Source: Methylocucumis oryzae
Lineage (GTDB): Bacteria > Pseudomonadota > Gammaproteobacteria > Methylococcales > Methylomonadaceae
NCBI RefSeq assembly: GCF_000963695.1
Contig: NZ_LAJX01000047.1
Location: 1 to 44,648 of the forward strand
Direction: 5' to 3'
DNA length: 44,648 bases
The notes beneath the pieces are model-generated. The model was given only the letters and a program-made list of their open reading frames with translations, was not told the origin of the DNA and ran no database searches. Shown here piece after piece: positions 19,469-29,764 of this stretch (position 1 is the first letter of the stretch; each line of letters opens with the position of its first letter). Made by a program: the position numbers and the translations under genes.

Positions 19469-21319
19469 ATGCAGAAACAACTCACCGTACATGATCGGAT
19501 TATTTATAGTTTATTGTTTATATTAGTTTTGTTATTGATTTTGACCATGTATCAAATCGATAGGCAATGGCTAAAGCTATCAGATATAGAGACAACGCTA
19601 TCCGAGCAAGCGAAAGCGATGCGAGAGTTAAACGCTGCGTTGGCTAATGCGCCGTTACGCACGAATGCGGCTAAAACATCACAGAACAGCGTTGCGCCTG
19701 CGTTTAAACGCGCTTACCAAGCCAGTCAATTACCAGACTATGCCCAAGGCGATTGGAGTGTTGATGCGTTTGGTACTAATATAAAAACCATTACGCCGCT
19801 GGTATCGTCGGATGCTTACGCCGCCAATGTGCAAGGTTTTGTATTAGAAAGTTTAATTAATCGCGATCCCGAAACCTTAGCTTGGGAAGGATTGATTGCT
19901 AAGTCGTGGCAAGTCAGTGCTGATGGCTTAACTATTCGCTTTCAATTACGCGAAGATGTGCATTTTTCCGATGGCGTGCCGTTAACCGCTGATGATGTCG
20001 TCTTTACTTACGATTTTATTATGACCGAGGCGATTCAAGCGCCTCGCGAACGGGCTTATTTGGAAAAAATCAACAGCGTTAAGGCCAATGGTCAATACGA
20101 AGTCGTTTTCACGTTTAAAGAGCCTTATTTTGAAGCGTTGTCATTAGCCGGTGGCATGAATATTTTTGGCTAAGCACTTTTTATAGCGACTATTTAACCA
20201 AACCACAGCAGTTTAATGGGTCTAAAGGTTTGTTATTAGGCACAGGTCCTTATCGCTTAACGGATGCGAAACTGTGGACGCCTGATAAAGGCAATATCGA
20301 ACTGGTGCGTAACGAGCGTTATTGGGGGGATGTGCAACCACCGTACAACCGCATTTTATGGAAAATTATTCAAAACGATAGCGCGAGACTCACCACGTTT
20401 CGCAATGGCGGTATCGATTCGTATTCAGCGCGAGCCGTGGAGTACGAAGCGCTAAAAACGGATAAGCAACTCTTAGATAAAAGCCAGCATTTTGAATATA
20501 TGCCACCTGTAGTCGGTTATAGTTATATTGCTTGGAATCAGCAACGTGCAGGCAAGCCTACTCGTTTTGCCGATGCTAAGGTAAGACAAGCGATGACTTA
20601 TTTAACCGATGTTAGCCGCATCATTAAAGACATTTATTTGGCTTATGCCGAACCCGCCGTCAGTCCGTTTAGCCCGATTAGTAAACAACATGACGCTCAG
20701 TTAATGCCATATTCTTACGATTTAGCAAAAGCAAAAACCTTGTTAAAACAAGCGGGTTACGAAGATAAGAACAACGACGGCGTGTTAGAAGACAACGCCG
20801 GGCTACCGTTTGAATTTAAGTTAACGTATTTTGAAGCGAATGAAGACACTAAGCGCTTAGTGTTACTGCTAAAGGATTTATATGCTAAAGCCGGTATAAA
20901 AATGATTCCTACGCCGCAGGAATGGCCTGTCATGTTAGAAAATATCGATAAAAAAAGATTTTGATGCGATTACCTTAGGCTGGACTAGTGGCATAGAAAC
21001 CGATTTATATCAAATGTTTCATAGCTCGCAAGCGATAAGTAAAGGCGATAATTTCATTAATTATAAAAATCCTGAGCTTGATAAATTAATTGAGCAAGCC
21101 CGCGCTACCGTTGATGAAGGCAAGCGTATGCCATTGTGGCGTCAAGCCGAACGCGTGTTGTATCAAGACCAGCCTTATACGTTTTTAATGCGGCGCAAGA
21201 GTTTGTTATTCATTGATAACCGGATTAAAAACTTAACCATGACTAAATTAGGACTTAATTTTGGCTCATTGCCGCTAGAAAACTATGTGCCGTTAGCGTC
21301 GCAAAAATATAGCCAATAG
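19469..21319 (+). CDS. ABC transporter solute-binding protein, family 5 peptide type (three frameshifts as read)
   Basis: Periplasmic substrate-binding component for a peptide-type ABC importer. The N-terminus is unusual: MQKQLTVHDRIIYSLLFILV is a hydrophobic anchor followed by a coiled-coil-like stretch (DIETTLSEQAKAMRELNAAL) rather than a cleavable signal. Family-5 hallmarks follow: LIAKSWQVSADGLTIRFQLR, DGVPLTADDVVFTYDF, LLLGTGPYRLTDAKLW, GNIELVRNERYWGD. Frame breaks, all one extra base: T5 at 20163-20167, T5 at 20178-20182 (together giving NILAKHFYSDYLTKPQQ) and A7 at 20950-20956 (IDKKDFDAITLGW). The corrected protein is 615 residues. First gene of a four-gene operon with two permeases and a fused double ATPase, an arrangement like yejABEF; the substrate is not known. 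Confidence 0.88.
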
Positions 21320-21331
21320 CGGAGCCTTGTT

Positions 21332-22406
21332 ATGTTGACGTATTTATTACGCCGAGTGTTGTTAATGGTACCGACGTTGTTGGGCATTACCATTGTGGTG
21401 TTTACCGTCATGGCTATGTCTCCGGGTGGTATTAGCGCACAATCGCTAATCGGTGGTATGGATATGAAACCCCAGGAGAAACAAGCCTTATTGGATTATT
21501 ACAATAAGCGTTATGGCTTAGACCAACCTGCGCCTATGCAATATTTGCGTTGGTTGAATAATGTGTCACCGGTAGGGTTTGTCAATCATGAGCACGGTGA
21601 ACGCGAGTTTTCTTTTACCAAAGGCATGGATTTAGGCACTAGTTTTCAATACGGTAGACCGGTAGCGGATATTTTGGCCGAACGCATACCCATCACGTTG
21701 TTGCTGAATGTGCTAACCATTCCGGTGACGTATGTGATTGCGATTTTAGTCGGCGTGTATTCGGCGAAACATCGTGGCGGCTCGTTTGACGTAGCTTCGG
21801 GTATTGCGATGTTAGCGCTATGGTCTATTCCGACGATGTTAGCGGGTGTGTTATTACTGGGCTTTTTCGCAAACGTACAGTATTTTAATTGGTTTCCGAC
21901 GGCGGGGATTAGCAGCCGGGAAGCGTTAGATATGCCTTTTTTACCGCATTGGGATGAGCATGGCTTTGTGCGAGGCTTTTTGCTAGACAGGCTTTGGCAT
22001 TTGATTTTACCGGTGTTGTGTTTGTCTTATGGTAGCTTTGCCGCATTGGCAAAAATTAACTCGTACCGCTGTGTTAGAAAACTTATCGGCCGATTATGCC
22101 CGTACTGCCAGAGCTAAAGGCGTCGCAGAAGATGATGTGTTATGGCGGCATGTGTTTCGCAATAGTTTATTGCCATTAATTACTGTGTCGGCAGGTTTGC
22201 TACCTGGACTATTAGCCGGTTCGCTGATTGTTGAAAATATTTTTAGTATTAATGGCATGGGACAGCTAGCCGTAGAAGCCGTTAAAGGCCGGGACCGTGA
22301 ATTAGTATTATCGATTACCTGGGTGAGCGGCTTTTTAACCTTAGTGGGTTATTTAATCGCCGATTTTTGTTACACCTTAGCCGATCCAAGGGTGACGTAT
22401 GACTAA
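21332..22406 (+). CDS. Peptide-type ABC transporter permease, DppB/YejB class (one frameshift as read)
   Basis: Inner-membrane permease. The start MLTYLLRRVLLMVPTLLGIT is the classic DppB/OppB N-terminus. Helices follow, with PITLLLNVLTIPVTYVIAIL and the EAA-loop region ENLSADYARTARAKGVAEDD. The frame breaks in A5 at 22051-22055; with four A the text reads AALAKLTRTAVLENLSADY and continues to the stop, 357 residues in all. The stop overlaps the start of the second permease (ATG 22399) by 8 bases. It starts 12 bases after the binding-protein stop, so it is clearly in the same operon. Confidence 0.92.
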
Positions 22407-23574
22407 GCCCGTACTGTCACGCTTTTCTTATCCTGCGTTAGTTTGGCGTAGAACTTTAGCCGGTGTTGGCGTCACGTTAAGTTTATCGTGGTTAGCGTTG
22501 CTAATCTTTGCGGCCGTGTTTGCGCCATTTTTGGCCAATTCCATGCCTTTGCTAATGCTGAATCAGGGCGAGTTATCTGCACCGGTGTTAAGTTATTTAT
22601 CGGTTGAAGATGTCGTGTTATTAGGTGCGGCGCTATTAGCTGGTTTGTTGGCAATGATGAAACAGCCTATGGCGCAACGGTTTTGGCTATGGTTAGCCGG
22701 TTGCGTCGTCATTGTCTTATTAGCTAATGCATTGGTAAAGCCGCCTGCGCTAGTGATTTATGATGATTTTAGAAGCCCGCCTTTTAGTACGGCTGAGTGG
22801 CGTCTTATGCCACCGATTCCGTATGCACCTACCGATTATTTACGCGATATAAACAGCAAAGGACTAGAAGCTCCGTTTGCCAGCCAAGGTCATTGGCATC
22901 TGATGGGTACGGAAGAAAACGGTGCGGATGTATTAAGCCGTATGATTCATGCGTGCCGGATTTCACTGAGCATAGGCTTAATCGCATCCGGTATTGCATT
23001 GGTCATAGGCGTAATCATTGGTGGTTTAATGGGCTATTTTTCTGGTGTCATTGACATGCTGGGTATGCGCCTATTGGAGATATTTGAGGATATTCCGACG
23101 TTATTTTTATTGCTAACGTTTGTGGCTTTTTTTGGCCGTAGTTTATACATGATGATGGTTATCATAGGGGTTACCGGCTGGACCGGTTATGCGCGGTTCG
23201 TGCGCAGTGAGTTTTTAAAACTGCGTAAACAAGATTATGTACAAGCGGCTATTGCGGCGGGGCTACCGTTACCGTCGATATTGTTTAGGCACATGTTACC
23301 GAATGGTATTGCACCTTTATTAGTAGCGGTAAGCTTTGGCGTGGCGGGTGCTATTTTAGCTGAAGCGACGCTAAGCTTTTTAGGCTTAGGTGTCGTTGAT
23401 GCGCCATCTTGGGGACAAATGTTGGATCAAGCGGTGAAGTCGTCAACGTTTAATTGGTGGATGGCGGTGTTTCCCGGCGGGGCGATTTTTTTTACAGTAT
23501 TTGCGTATAACTTAATCGGTGAGGCCTTCCGTGACGCTATTGACCCCAAATTAGCCAATGACAGCGAGGCTTAA
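22399..23574 (+). CDS. Peptide-type ABC transporter permease, DppC/YejE class
   Basis: Second permease of the importer. The 391-residue protein is longer than typical DppC because of a long N-terminal part with two hydrophobic segments (VTLSLSWLALLIFAAVFAPF and WLWLAGCVVIVLLANALV) and a periplasmic loop before the conserved HWHLMGTEENGADVLSRMIH motif, which in this family reads HxLGTDxxGRDVLSR. The EAA loop FLKLRKQDYVQAAIAAGLPL and the C-terminal EAFRDAIDPKL are present. YejE-type permeases also carry such an N-terminal insertion, which favours that subclass. Intact frame. Confidence 0.92.
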   Translation: MTKPVLSRFSYPALVWRRTLAGVGVTLSLSWLALLIFAAVFAPFLANSMPLLMLNQGELSAPVLSYLSVEDVVLLGAALLAGLLAMMKQPMAQRFWLWLAGCVVIVLLANALVKPPALVIYDDFRSPPFSTAEWRLMPPIPYAPTDYLRDINSKGLEAPFASQGHWHLMGTEENGADVLSRMIHACRISLSIGLIASGIALVIGVIIGGLMGYFSGVIDMLGMRLLEIFEDIPTLFLLLTFVAFFGRSLYMMMVIIGVTGWTGYARFVRSEFLKLRKQDYVQAAIAAGLPLPSILFRHMLPNGIAPLLVAVSFGVAGAILAEATLSFLGLGVVDAPSWGQMLDQAVKSSTFNWWMAVFPGGAIFFTVFAYNLIGEAFRDAIDPKLANDSEA

Positions 23575-23576
23575 CC

Positions 23577-25220
23577 ATGAGTGACGTCTTGTTAGACATA
23601 CGCGGGTTAAGCACGCATTTACAAAGTGCTGGTCGTTTGGTTAAAGCGGTAGACGACATTAGTTTTACCTTGCGTAAAGGTGAGACATTTTGCTTAGTCG
23701 GAGAGTCGGGTAGCGGTAAATCGGTCACGGCATTATCGGTCATGCGCTTATTGCCTGAAACTATTGCGAGTCACCCTAATGGCGAGATTATTTTTCAAGG
23801 CCAAAATATCTTGGCGTTAACCGAAACTGAGATGCAAGCGGTGCGCGGTAGTCGTATTGCGATGATTTTTCAAGAACCTATGTCATCGTTAAACCCCGTT
23901 ATGACGATAGGCGAGCAAATTACCGAAGCGCTGTTACTCCACGAGCCTGAGTTAACGCTTGAGCAAGCCGAACAAAAAGCATTAACGGCACTGACGCAAG
24001 TACAAATTCCTAATCCCGAGCAACGCTTACGCACTTACCCCCATCAATTATCCGGTGGCCAGCGCCAGCGGGTTATGATTGCGATGGCATTAGCGTGTGA
24101 GCCGGATTTATTAATTGCCGATGAGCCGACGACCGCGTTAGATGTGACGGTACAAGCTGAAATCTTAAAGCTGTTACAAAGCTTGCAGCGCGATTTGGGC
24201 ATGAGCATGTTGTTTATTACCCATGATTTTGGTGTAGTATCAGCAATGGCGCACAGCATAGGCGTGATGCGCTATGGCAAACTGGTCGAAGTCGGTACGT
24301 GTTCTGACGTTTTACGCGCGCCTAAACATGCGTATACGCAAGCGTTATTGAATTCGTTACCAGAGAACTTAGCCAAGCCAACACAAGTGGTTACAGTGCC
24401 TAACGACGCTAAAGCTTCAACACAACCGCTGATTGACATTGAGCATTTAAATGTCTGGTTTCCTATTCAGAAAGGCTTGTTTAGACGTACTGTCGATTAT
24501 GTACGCGCCGTTGACGATGTCTCGCTAGCCATTTATCCAGGGCAGATTTTGGCGTTAGTGGGTGAATCCGGTTGCGGCAAAACCACATTAGGCCGTGCGT
24601 TATTGCAATTAGAAAAACCGACATCGGGTAATATTCGGCTGAAAAACCAACTCCTAACAGGTTTATCGGGAAGGGCGTTAAGACCATTGCGCAAGTACAT
24701 GCAAATTGCGTTTCAAGACCCGCAATCGTCGTTAAACCCCAGGTTGTTAATCGCGACCACATTAACCGAGCCGATGAAGGTACACGGCATAGGCGAAAAC
24801 CAACAGCAACGTTTAGAACTGGCTGCGGAGCTGTTAACCAGTGTGCAATTAAGTCCTGATCACCTATGGCGTTATCCGCATGAATTTTCCGGCGGTCAAC
24901 GTCAACGCATAGGCTTAGCCAGAGCCTTATGTTTAAATCCAGAATTTATTGTTTGTGATGAAATTACCAGCGCGTTAGATGTGTCGGTACAAGCTGAAAT
25001 TTTAGAATTGTTGTTAACGATACGTGCACAGCGGCATTTAACCTTATTGTTTATTACCCATAATATCGGTGTCGTGGAATATTTAAGCGATTGGACCGTC
25101 GTCATGCATAAAGGCAAAATCGTCGAGCAAGGGCCTACCGCTACTGTGTGTCAGTCACCGAAAGAGTCTTATACGGCTGCCTTACTATCCGCTGTGCCAA
25201 GGCTAAAAGCATTCATGTAG
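23577..25220 (+). CDS. Fused double ATPase of the peptide ABC importer (YejF-like)
   Basis: The 547-residue protein holds two complete ABC ATPase domains in tandem, energising the importer above. Domain 1 (about 1-265) has Walker A GESGSGKS, signature LSGGQRQRV and Walker [13 protein letters not shown]. Domain 2 (about 285-545) has [17 protein letters not shown] and [12 protein letters not shown]. In dpp/opp operons these are separate DppD and DppF proteins; a single fused chain is the YejF/GsiA arrangement. It starts 2 bases after the permease stop and ends the operon, followed at once by a terminator hairpin. Intact frame. Confidence 0.95.
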   Translation: MSDVLLDIRGLSTHLQSAGRLVKAVDDISFTLRKGETFCLVGESGSGKSVTALSVMRLLPETIASHPNGEIIFQGQNILALTETEMQAVRGSRIAMIFQEPMSSLNPVMTIGEQITEALLLHEPELTLEQAEQKALTALTQVQIPNPEQRLRTYPHQLSGGQRQRVMIAMALACEPDLLIADEPTTALDVTVQAEILKLLQSLQRDLGMSMLFITHDFGVVSAMAHSIGVMRYGKLVEVGTCSDVLRAPKHAYTQALLNSLPENLAKPTQVVTVPNDAKASTQPLIDIEHLNVWFPIQKGLFRRTVDYVRAVDDVSLAIYPGQILALVGESGCGKTTLGRALLQLEKPTSGNIRLKNQLLTGLSGRALRPLRKYMQIAFQDPQSSLNPRLLIATTLTEPMKVHGIGENQQQRLELAAELLTSVQLSPDHLWRYPHEFSGGQRQRIGLARALCLNPEFIVCDEITSALDVSVQAEILELLLTIRAQRHLTLLFITHNIGVVEYLSDWTVVMHKGKIVEQGPTATVCQSPKESYTAALLSAVPRLKAFM

Positions 25221-25221
25221 A

Positions 25222-25247
25222 CTGGGTTAGCGTAACCCGGCTTTTTT
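25222..25247 (+). terminator. Intrinsic terminator after the ABC importer operon
   Basis: CTGGGTTA pairs with TAACCCGG around a GCG loop (25222-25240, one wobble), followed by CTTTTTT. It starts just after the ATPase stop codon. The GGGTTA/TAACCC core resembles the outer stem of the nested repeat at 27522-27606. Confidence 0.8.
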
Positions 25248-25250
25248 CTT

Positions 25251-25411
25251 CTCGTATCCATGCTTCGCGTCACTGCCATTAAGTTAATAGATAAGCATTA
25301 AGAATCAAATGATTAGCGTTGTGTAGGAAGAATATTTCACAACACACAAGTTATTGATCATTGGGCTATACTCCTTAACTTAATGGCAGTGATGCAAAGC
25401 GTGGGAACGAG
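25251..25411. repeat. MITE-like element, copy 1 (uninterrupted)
   Basis: About 161 bases with long terminal inverted repeats: 25251-25287 and 25375-25411 match at 32 of 37 positions, sharing the core TCACTGCCATTAAGTTAA. The AT-rich inside has no gene. The same ends and the same inside (AAATCAAAT, AGCGTTGTGT, GGAAGAATATTTCA) recur at 27451-27702, so this is a mobile-type repeat rather than a one-off hairpin. It separates the ABC operon terminator from the LamG gene and could fold as one long hairpin in RNA. Confidence 0.85.
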
Positions 25412-25427
25412 AAACCAAGCCTATTTC

Positions 25428-26219
25428 TTAATCACCCAAATAACGCTTAGCCACTTCTTCAGCCGTCAGTGCTTTACTCCAAACTTTAACCTCATCAAGT
25501 TCGCCGACATAATTGCCGTTGTAGTTGTCGCATGAATTGGCATCGCCGTCATAGTCGCCAATATAGAGGTCTTTGTTGGTAAACATGTCGTAAGGTATCG
25601 GTGCCGTATGTGGTGTGCCTGTACCGACTTCTACGCCATCAACATAAAGTCTGACGGCGGTTTGGTCATAGGTACCGACTAAGTGATGCCAGTTGCCGTC
25701 TAAAATGTCTGGTGAATCTACCGGCGATTCCACATAAGTGCCTTCTGCGCTGCCATCGGCATACGCTACATAAAAATGTGCGGTGTTAGGTGCTTGTTCA
25801 TCGCTGTCTTTGTTGTAAATATACAACGCGTAACTAGCAAAGCTGCAGTTTTGTTGGCCTTTTGCCAGTATATAAGGCAGGCTTGATGCGGGTGCGGTAC
25901 CTGGTTTAACCCAGGCTTCAACAGAAATTTTTTGTGGCTGTAAGTTATTGGCGTGCGGCACTTTTACAAACTGGCCATCAGAGAAACTTAAGGCGGCATT
26001 ATCAAAGCGGCGCGCAACTCGCACAGGGTCAAAACTATCGGCTGCTTTGCTTGCACCTAATTGTCCATGCTTATTGTAACCTGATGAATCAAAGGCTTTT
26101 TGCCCGCGAGTTTCATCTAAATGCCAATTGCCGACTATTTTGTTAACCGGTGCCGCTTGGACGGCATAAGCGCTAATGGCGTAAGTGGCGAGGACTAGAA
26201 TTTTGCTTATCGGTTTCAT
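25428..26219 (-). CDS. Secreted LamG / concanavalin-A-like domain protein
   Basis: The 263-residue product has a signal peptide (MKPISKILVLATYAISAYAV, cleavage near VQAAP) and then one LamG-type jellyroll: IVGNWHLDETRGQKAFDSSG, VEAWVKPGTAPASSLPYILA, GNWHHLVGTYDQTAVRLYVD and GELDEVKVWSKALTAEEV. The WHHLVGTYDxxxxxLYVDG motif is diagnostic for the LamG_3 (concanavalin-like) fold. No catalytic domain or anchor is attached, so it is probably a carbohydrate- or surface-binding protein in the periplasm or outside. It has four cysteines in the mature part (QNCSF and NSCDN regions among them). On the same strand as, and 120 bases downstream of, the AraC regulator, with its own likely promoter. Confidence 0.85.
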   Translation of the reverse strand: MKPISKILVLATYAISAYAVQAAPVNKIVGNWHLDETRGQKAFDSSGYNKHGQLGASKAADSFDPVRVARRFDNAALSFSDGQFVKVPHANNLQPQKISVEAWVKPGTAPASSLPYILAKGQQNCSFASYALYIYNKDSDEQAPNTAHFYVAYADGSAEGTYVESPVDSPDILDGNWHHLVGTYDQTAVRLYVDGVEVGTGTPHTAPIPYDMFTNKDLYIGDYDGDANSCDNYNGNYVGELDEVKVWSKALTAEEVAKRYLGD

Positions 26220-26339
26220 TGCTATCTTCCTGTTTTAAAGACAAAAGGATGTACATCCAAATGAGGATGTCGTTCGCATTTTAAGCGGCGTTACAGATAG
26301 CAAACTATTAAAAACCTGCGCAAAATATACAAAAACTTG

Positions 26340-27221
26340 CTATTTTTTTGCCCTAAATTCTTTAGGAGATAGTTCGTATAGCTTTTTAAAATGATAATTT
26401 AGATGGCTTTGGTTAGAGAAGCCGACATTTTGGGAGATTTCTGCGATAGAAATTTTGTCTTCTAGCAGTAGTTGTTTAGCTTTTTTCATCCTGAACTCGA
26501 TAAGATATTGGTTAGGTGATAGCCCTGTCGATTCTTTAAATAATCGTGAAAAGTGGTAAGGGCTTAAGTAAGCAACTTTAGCCAATTCAGACAAGCTGAT
26601 GTCTGAGCAATAATAGCTATGGATATAATCCAACACACGACTTAGTTGAAGCTTACTTAAGCCGCTTTTTTTGGTTTTGTCTAAAATAAGTGGGTTACCA
26701 CCACTGGCATATTGCGTTGCCAAATGAATCGCTAAGGCATGAGCGATACTATCGGCATAGAGTTTACTGCTTGCCCCGTTGGTTTCAACGGCATTTTTTA
26801 GTGAAAGCCCAAGATGAGTAATAATTGGGTCGGATTTTGTTTTTATATCAGGATGAAACTCAATATTTTGAGTGGGAAAAATTTCATCCAAGGCATCAAA
26901 TAATACCGATGGTTGCAGCAGTATTTGGCAAAATTCGGCATTTTTATTCCATTGAAATGACTGCCTGGTATTAGCGGGGTATATGCTCATATCGCCTTTC
27001 AGTTCATCTAAAATGTGTTGCTTGCCGTCTATGTTCTTTTCTACCACAACAGGATTGCCAAGATTAATGCAAATAACATAATGGGTTTGAACATGCTCTT
27101 GAATAGCACTGGCTGGCTGATGGTAATAGTAAAATTGCAGCTTTTCCCAACCCATGCCGTCACTAGAAACTAGCGGGGGATTAGGCGGAGGCGCCAATTC
27201 TTGTTCCATTAATTCGATCAT
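26340..27221 (-). CDS. AraC-family transcriptional regulator
   Basis: The 293-residue protein ends in a double helix-turn-helix of the AraC/XylS type: ISLSELAKVAYLSPYHFSRL (first helix pair) and SIAEISQNVGFSNQSHLNYH followed by FKKLYELSPKEFR (second). The N-terminal 180 residues contain a small beta-rich sensor-like part (VICINLGNPVVVEKNIDGKQ, DMSIYPANTRQSFQWNKNAE) consistent with a cupin-like ligand domain. The start codon lacks a strong Shine-Dalgarno; a second ATG four codons in is possible. Its targets are unknown; by position, the LamG gene just downstream and the exported-protein genes upstream on the same strand are the first to test. Confidence 0.9.
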   Translation of the reverse strand: MIELMEQELAPPPNPPLVSSDGMGWEKLQFYYYHQPASAIQEHVQTHYVICINLGNPVVVEKNIDGKQHILDELKGDMSIYPANTRQSFQWNKNAEFCQILLQPSVLFDALDEIFPTQNIEFHPDIKTKSDPIITHLGLSLKNAVETNGASSKLYADSIAHALAIHLATQYASGGNPLILDKTKKSGLSKLQLSRVLDYIHSYYCSDISLSELAKVAYLSPYHFSRLFKESTGLSPNQYLIEFRMKKAKQLLLEDKISIAEISQNVGFSNQSHLNYHFKKLYELSPKEFRAKK

Positions 27222-27450
27222 GTTTTTTAGGCTTCATGGGTTTTTCCGTGTGTATTAATATTTTTTTCTTCTATAAACAGAGTAGTCGATAAAACGTAAC
27301 GCTCTGAGTATAGAGATTTTTATTATTCCTTGAAGTCTTTTAACACAACAACTATTACCAATTTAAAAAATTATTAAAAATTAACTAGATAACAAAATGT
27401 TATTATTTACATGACGTAGTTTTGGCGCTAATCAAACAATGGTTGTTTTT
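27222..27450. other. AT-rich gap upstream of the AraC gene
   Basis: No gene seen. Long A/T stretches near 27340-27410 suggest a promoter region for the AraC gene, but no confident -35/-10 pair could be chosen. Confidence 0.4.
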
Positions 27451-27702
27451 CTGGTTTCCACGCTTCGCGTCACTGCCCACAGTTAAGAGATAAATATTAA
27501 AAATCAAATAATGAGCGTTGTGTCGGGTTACGGCATGGACAGATAGTTGCCCCTGCACTATCTGGATTCTCCACGTCCATTTGGGTCATGCAAGAAGTAA
27601 CCCGACTTACGGAAGAATATTTCATAAACACAATATGCAAGTCATTGATTATTTGGATATATTGCTTAAGTTAATGGCAGTGACGCGAAGCGTGGGAATG
27701 CG
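27451..27702. repeat. MITE-like element, copy 2, carrying a nested insert
   Basis: Same family as 25251-25411: the left end has CACGCTTCGCGTCACTGCC, the right end GGCAGTGACGCGAAGCGTGG. Inside, the two copies align until AGCGTTGTGT; copy 2 then has about 87 extra bases before the shared GGAAGAATATTTCA resumes. The 19-base terminal core is a perfect inverted repeat here, better preserved than in copy 1, suggesting a more recent copy. Confidence 0.85.
27522..27606. repeat. Nested structured repeat inside MITE copy 2
   Basis: Outer stem GTCGGGTTAC (27522-27531) pairs perfectly with GTAACCCGAC (27597-27606). Inside, ATGGAC pairs with GTCCAT and AGATAGT (27541-27547) with ACTATCT (27557-27563). 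The three nested stems make one long interrupted hairpin. It is absent from copy 1 at the matching place, so it looks like a second small element that inserted into the first. Confidence 0.75.
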
Positions 27703-27837
27703 TATCTATGATTGAGCTATCACATTTGATGCTGGGTAGAAAATAATAGGTAGGCAATAAGCGAGATGTGGGGATTAAAAAGGCGGGAATACAGGGGGGG
27801 AATGGAGTCCAAAACATGTTTTGGACTCCGGTGTTAA

Positions 27838-29621
27838 TTACTTAATTTTAATAGCCTTGCTACTAATATTGTTTTTAGCAGAAGGGTCTTTTTGTGAGGC
27901 ATTAACGCTGACGTGGTTGTTGACCGTGCCTTTGGCGGTAGCATTGAGGTTAACAGTAACGGTCGCGCTTTCGCCAGCAGCAAGCGTACCGAGTCGGCAT
28001 ATTGCAGGGCTTGTGTTCATACATTCGCCTTGGTTAGGCTCTATCGATACCAGGTCTGCACCGTAGCTGCCTAAGAACACGTTAGTCAAGTTGACGTTGG
28101 TAGCCGCATCAGTACCGTTGTTGGTGACTGTTGCGATAAAGCTGAACGGTTTACCGTTCTTGGCTTTAGCAGGACTTGTTCTTTGAGTGACTGACAAGTT
28201 GGCTGTTTCATCTTTAATCAGGGTTAGGTCACGCAAGAAAACATCAATACCCGGCGTGACTACGCCGTTGACAATCGCGCCGCCATTTTTGTCATTTTCC
28301 ACCAAGTCGGTGACTAATGATTTAAACGCCATATAATGACCATCAGGGCTGATAATAGCATCTCGGCTGCCGTTGGTGTTAATGCCTGCACCGAAGCGTC
28401 CGCCAGGGCCTGTGCCGGACGTACCGTCTAATGTGACGCTGACTAAGCTGGTTGTATGCGTTAAACGGTCATGCACGTAAACATCATCGACGCCGTTATC
28501 GTCATTCGGCGTGAAAGCAGACCAGGATCTAAAGCCGACATAGCGACCATCGTAACTAATCGATGGTGTTTCGCTTGCTCCTCTTCTTTCTGTACCGTCA
28601 TTGGCGACACTGACGCGTGTGGTTTCATGGGTTTCGCGGTCATGAACGAAAACATCTTCAATAAAGTTCGTATCGCCTTCAACTAAGTTGGAAGAGGCAG
28701 ACCAAAACGCCACATAACGACCGTCAGCACTGATGACGGGGTGCCAGCCGCCATTATTGCCTTGTACGCCGTCAGTGGATACGCTGACTCGCTCGGTAGT
28801 GTTGTTGTCAAGGTCACGGACAAAAATATCGTCTCTATCATTGGTGTCGCCAGGCACTAAATTAGACGCTCCAGATTGGAACACCACAAAGCGACCGTTG
28901 GCGCTAATCCATTGTTTAAAACAACCCGCATTCGCACCTTCGCCGTCAGAAGAGACGCTAACCTTTGTCGTGGTGTTGGTTTTAAGGTCGCGAACAAAAA
29001 TATCATTATCATTGTTGGTATCGACGTCTGCGGTCAAGTTGGTCGCGGTCGATCTGAATGATACATAACGACCATCAGCGCTGATAGACGGCATGGCACT
29101 GCTATGATTTGCTTCAGAGCCATCCGGTGCGACGCTAATACGTGTAGTGGTTTTGGTTACGGTGTCACGGATAAAAATATCGCTTCTAACATTGAGATCG
29201 TTTGGAACTAAATTAGTCGCGCCGGAATTAAAGGCGATATAACGGCCATCCGCGCTAATCGTGGGCTGCCTACTCGTTCCGCCCATGGCTTGTGTGCCGT
29301 CAGAGGCGACATTGACTCTCGTCGTTTTATTCGTTAAGCGGTCACGCACAAAAACATCAAGTAATGCATTGGTATCGCCTTCTACCAGATTAGTCGCGTC
29401 TGACTGGAACACCACGTAACGGTTATCGGCGCTGAAGGCAGGGCGCCAACTGCCGTTGCGGGTAATAACGGCTTCTTTGCATCGGAGCTAAGGCTAAGCC
29501 GGGTGGTTTCGCCTTCAGCAACAGCATTCGCAGTTGATAATGTCAAGCCAATCAGTAGTGCAGACTGGAGGGCAGTGGATAGTTTATTTCTAGTTACAGT
29601 AAACGGTTTTTTTACTAACAT
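27838..29621 (-). CDS. Secreted seven-repeat beta-propeller protein with DUF11 tail (one frameshift as read)
   Basis: After a signal peptide (MLVKKPFTVTRNKLSTALQS, cleavage near ANAVA), seven PD40/TolB-like repeats of about 58 residues follow. Each has the form ISADGRYVAFxSxxxNLV, DxFVRDxxTxxTTRVSV and DG. Seven repeats are the right number for a closed propeller. The C-terminal 120 residues match a DUF11 Ig-like domain (ATVTNNGTDAATNVNLTNVF, LAAGESATVTVNLNA). The frame breaks in T3 at 29476-29478 (plus strand); one more base gives SSDAKEAVITRNGSWRPAFS and a protein of about 594 residues. I prefer ATG 29621, which follows GAGAAG, over GTG 29651. DUF11 is common in surface proteins, so an exported, possibly adhesive role is likely. 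No catalytic motif seen. Confidence 0.82.
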
Positions 29622-29764
29622 TAGGCTTCTCGTGGTTATGGGTGAGAACACGGCAGAATTCTCAGGTGTCTATAGCTGTTGCCGATGATTAGGCAAAAGT
29701 CTTTATAAGACGGCAATATTGATTTTGATTCTGCCTGCTTGTTATCAGGGATTCTGGGGGGGGG

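Noticed and set aside
27518-27715. Small open frame in MITE copy 2
   Set aside because: It spans the nested repeat and MITE end; no ribosome site or family.
27794-29764. G-rich runs (G7 at 27794-27800, G9 at 29756-29764) as phase-variation tracts
   Set aside because: They lie outside coding frames just past stop codons; no promoter spacing role could be shown.
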